A stretch of 64,000 bases of DNA from SIG714 sp964638675 (GTDB taxonomy: Bacteria > Bacillota > Clostridia > Oscillospirales > CAG-272), in NCBI GenBank assembly GCA_964638675.1, contig CAZXAU010000002.1, forward strand, positions 62,001 to 126,000, read 5' to 3'. The position numbers and the translations under genes are program-made. Positions within the stretch are counted from its first letter, which is position 1; each line of letters begins with the position of its first letter. The notes below the pieces were generated by a model that was given only the letters and a program-made list of their open reading frames with translations, made no database searches and was not told the origin of the DNA. Shown one piece after another: positions 62,801-64,000 of the stretch.

Positions 62801-64000
62801 GATTTGTCCAAAGAACAGAATCGTATGCATTGAAAACATATGCCGCACCAACCATATCTGTATCTTCCAAACCGTAAGTGAATGTTAATCCACCGCTGTT
62901 ATCGTTTCCTGCCATTGTATCATTGTCGTAGTCCTTGCAGAAATTCCAGCGATACCCTTCGGCTTCCGTATCGTATTCGTAGGATACGAAGCAGTTCTTT
63001 GCACGGTTATCGACCATGCAGTGCCGTTCTGTGAACAGATAGTGATACAGCATAGATCTCAAGGAGAAATAATTTTCAAACTCGTATCTGAACTTCGCTT
63101 TTCTGTATTCAGCAGTATCGGTAGTGTATGTGTTACTGCCGTATGTTTTAGCTTCAAGAAGAGCTGCACCTGTAGCTTGCTCGGGGTCAGTGGATACTAC
63201 CCACGACAGAACCTCAGCCCACTTATCCTTATTCGCCTGTGTAGGCTTTTTCGGAAAACGAAATTCAAAGTTCATATCACCGTCCCATGTTTCTGAGGAT
63301 AAGTCATCGCTCTTAAAGCGGCATTGCAGGTTATTGTTATTTCCTATTTCAACGCATGACATTTCGGGATATGCGGACAAGTCCTGACCGAAGACCTCAA
63401 AGTTTTTCTTACTGTTGCATATGTCTCCGCAACCGTACATGATAGTTTCGCCCGGTTCTATGCTTCTTGCACCAACTTCGATTTTTGCACCGGAGCTGTT
63501 CGTAAAGAACACCGCACAAGGATGACCCTCAATGACGTCACGGACTCTCGGATCGGCAGCCCTTTGAGGATTGATGTGTGGCTGGAATGTGTTGTAGTCG
63601 TCAGTGCAACAAACATTGTTAGCGTTTTCAGAGGATGCAACATTAAGTTTGATGTTGATGTAATTAACCGGGATAGAGTTAGGGGTCATTGAGTATCCCG
63701 TAATCGGTTCGTTGTTTCCGTTGAGCCAAGATGTTGCTGACGAGAAATCAAGGTCAAGATTCAATGCTGCCAGAATATATTCAAGTGACGATGTACCTTG
63801 TGCTTTCATGCTAACATTTTCGGCTGAAAATTCATATTCCGCACCGCCGTTTTTGTATGTAAGCGATACCTTTGCCGGTACTACGTCGCTCTTAGATGTA
63901 GTCATTCTGTCTGCTGTGATGTGGATTACTCTGAGTTCCGGTCTTGCATTGGCGAGCTTGGATTCGTTGATAGTGCCACCTGTATTATAGATGTCATTAC
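59850..64000 (-). CDS. giant phage host-recognition (tail) protein, 5' end outside the window
   Basis: The frame is open to the right edge: before the internal Met at 63905 it reads TINESKLANARPELRVIHIT, so the protein is longer than 1383 residues. The following positions are counted from that Met. Residues about 1-430 resemble a CotH-like kinase fold (VSMKAQGTSSLEY, MVDNRAKNCFVSYEYD, YRWNFCKDYDNDTMAG). A leucine-rich or solenoid part follows (about 540-760), then two InlB B-type repeats (TVTFKNYDGTVLN, YKVRWYNGDQPLG; about 790-940), a LamG/concanavalin-like domain (about 1000-1170), and a C-terminal DUF6273-like lectin-type domain ending GWHLRSPVTNLDRNFH. It would bind the host surface. Domain names are from memory. 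Confidence 0.82.
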   Translation of the reverse strand, partial: NDIYNTGGTINESKLANARPELRVIHITADRMTTSKSDVVPAKVSLTYKNGGAEYEFSAENVSMKAQGTSSLEYILAALNLDLDFSSATSWLNGNNEPITGYSMTPNSIPVNYINIKLNVASSENANNVCCTDDYNTFQPHINPQRAADPRVRDVIEGHPCAVFFTNSSGAKIEVGARSIEPGETIMYGCGDICNSKKNFEVFGQDLSAYPEMSCVEIGNNNNLQCRFKSDDLSSETWDGDMNFEFRFPKKPTQANKDKWAEVLSWVVSTDPEQATGAALLEAKTYGSNTYTTDTAEYRKAKFRYEFENYFSLRSMLYHYLFTERHCMVDNRAKNCFVSYEYDTEAEGYRWNFCKDYDNDTMAGNDNSGGLTFTYGLEDTDMVGAAYVFNAYDSVLWTNLKDCFADELKAMYLDREAAGAWNAERIISKWKTYQSARPEALVIEDMWGKYFTPYIKKGESRYIKMMLGTKEDQFRQFQTYQEQYMSAKYGGSVSTADRISLRANAPAGEQAVPPYGNINGIVPYASTYVTVKYGNAGTVKVRAMRGQSYDIAMPEGASLNDLETYIYSASNISSIGSFAALYSKFADISSAKRLQQLILGDGTEEYANTSMNSENGGVSFGSNIMMEKIDLRGLPQLNQGLDLSSLKALKEIYTTGSGITGVTFARRAPVKTACLNPLRQLIARDLTELETFDMSYTELQTVWIDNCPLIDTKALVMEATNLTRGRIIGVDWTGDKSMSSAALLNRLAKLSGIDATGGNTDTFVLTGTAHVTVISTDDLVNLTAKFPELELTYGSILPKYTVTFKNYDGTVLNTQRVDQGSAPVDPTQLPVSPISAPTKPMTIAKQYTHDGWSWTNDGAAIEDLSKILIIEDTVLYAHYAEEARTYKVRWYNGDQPLGEAVDVEYGESAVYQGEVPIHPLDEQYATYYLFSGWDKSTGFVSSDINVYAQYDSSVAPSAGTPLSSMRPVQLKALIKTGVLSGTGLNNNVIASGDEFDLIMGKDYTFNNVESYELVSIDSPKEFEGTRYITPQINGENIKLFDEDKSFVLAVDFKLTDSDANSSLVACGENNKGFLLRNNNGGNIKYGASSNVVVSDVNKRELVVIRKHKGDSNLYIYASNTAGLTQTSSTLKNTLSSICDAPLTFGANIWSDGYTDSYGKGTIYWAKLWMDDLGDAICKDIASWTREVVTMKASGIQSSSAPLGSTFRLFKTPEGKWVNCCFLAKDLLFITRSISIDSVYNTGGWKATDIRQWLNTRVYNGLPLQWKALAQKIEVKSTDGKYSHALTEPPAEDYIFIPSAREVSTSYAASNGLGLESEGTITYFTTDASRVKKLDDGVGAASGWHLRSPVTNLDRNFHCVNNTGSIGTNHVYDKLGVCFGFCI

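Noticed and set aside
1..64000. CRISPR arrays
   Set aside because: No regularly spaced direct repeats were seen; the only tandem repeats are short coding ones, such as the 24-base duplication near 6865-6911.
1..64000. Replication origin or rRNA genes
   Set aside because: No DnaA-box cluster, dnaA/dnaN genes or rRNA sequence were recognised.

Overview
The window looks like the chromosome of an anaerobic Bacillota, class Clostridia, most like gut or rumen Oscillospirales/Ruminococcaceae. Four things point there: low-to-moderate G+C, strong AGGAGG-type ribosome binding sites, textbook TTGACA-N17-TATAAT promoters, and Firmicutes gene orders (rpsF-ssb-rpsR; a DUF2232 protein, then gdpP, then rplI). 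Family assignments come from reading the translations against remembered families; no database search was run.

Left part (1-9.7 kb): housekeeping genes (5' end of gltX, an MBL-fold hydrolase, asnS, rpsF-ssb-rpsR with an unusually extended S18), two unknown surface or membrane proteins, a small XRE regulator and a three-gene TrpXYZ-type ABC importer. From 9.75 to 10.44 kb lies a decayed conjugation (VirD4/TraG-like) gene.

10.6-25.2 kb: a leftward operon for uptake of an unknown glycan. In transcription order it has a giant solute-binding protein with carbohydrate-binding-like modules, permease pair 1, an NHL-propeller/YIP1 membrane protein, a 1627-residue DUF5696-like surface protein split by about 600 residues of CxxC repeats, and permease pair 2. 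There is no ATPase gene in the operon.

26-31 kb: DUF2232 protein, gdpP, rplI and thiI. 31.1-38.2 kb: an envelope-polymer locus with two tandem alkaline-phosphatase-superfamily membrane enzymes, a small YIDP-motif membrane protein, a type I signal peptidase, and a fusion of a YidC/Oxa1 insertase domain to a CDP-glycerol glycerophosphotransferase domain. I consider this locus the best candidate for an undescribed system.

38.3-52.9 kb: a 38-residue Cys-rich membrane peptide, a GH3/CBM6 pseudogene, an M3 peptidase lipoprotein, a dockerin-bearing Cys-peptidase-like protein, two secreted trigger-factor-like FKBP lipoproteins, and an operon of one GH2 enzyme and three SGNH hydrolases. This fits a plant-fibre or host-glycan degrader that builds a cellulosome-like surface.

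53.1-64 kb: a tRNA gene with anticodon CAT, followed by accessory DNA. This holds a Panacea-domain (DUF4065) gene overlapping a coiled-coil/transmembrane gene (probable toxin-antitoxin pair), an IS200/IS605 remnant with a frameshifted transposase, three unknown proteins, and the lysis and tail end of a prophage (endolysin, holin, XhlA-like protein, unknown tail-associated protein, and a giant host-recognition protein running off the right edge). The tRNA gene is a plausible attachment site, but no integrase or repeated att sequence is visible in the window.
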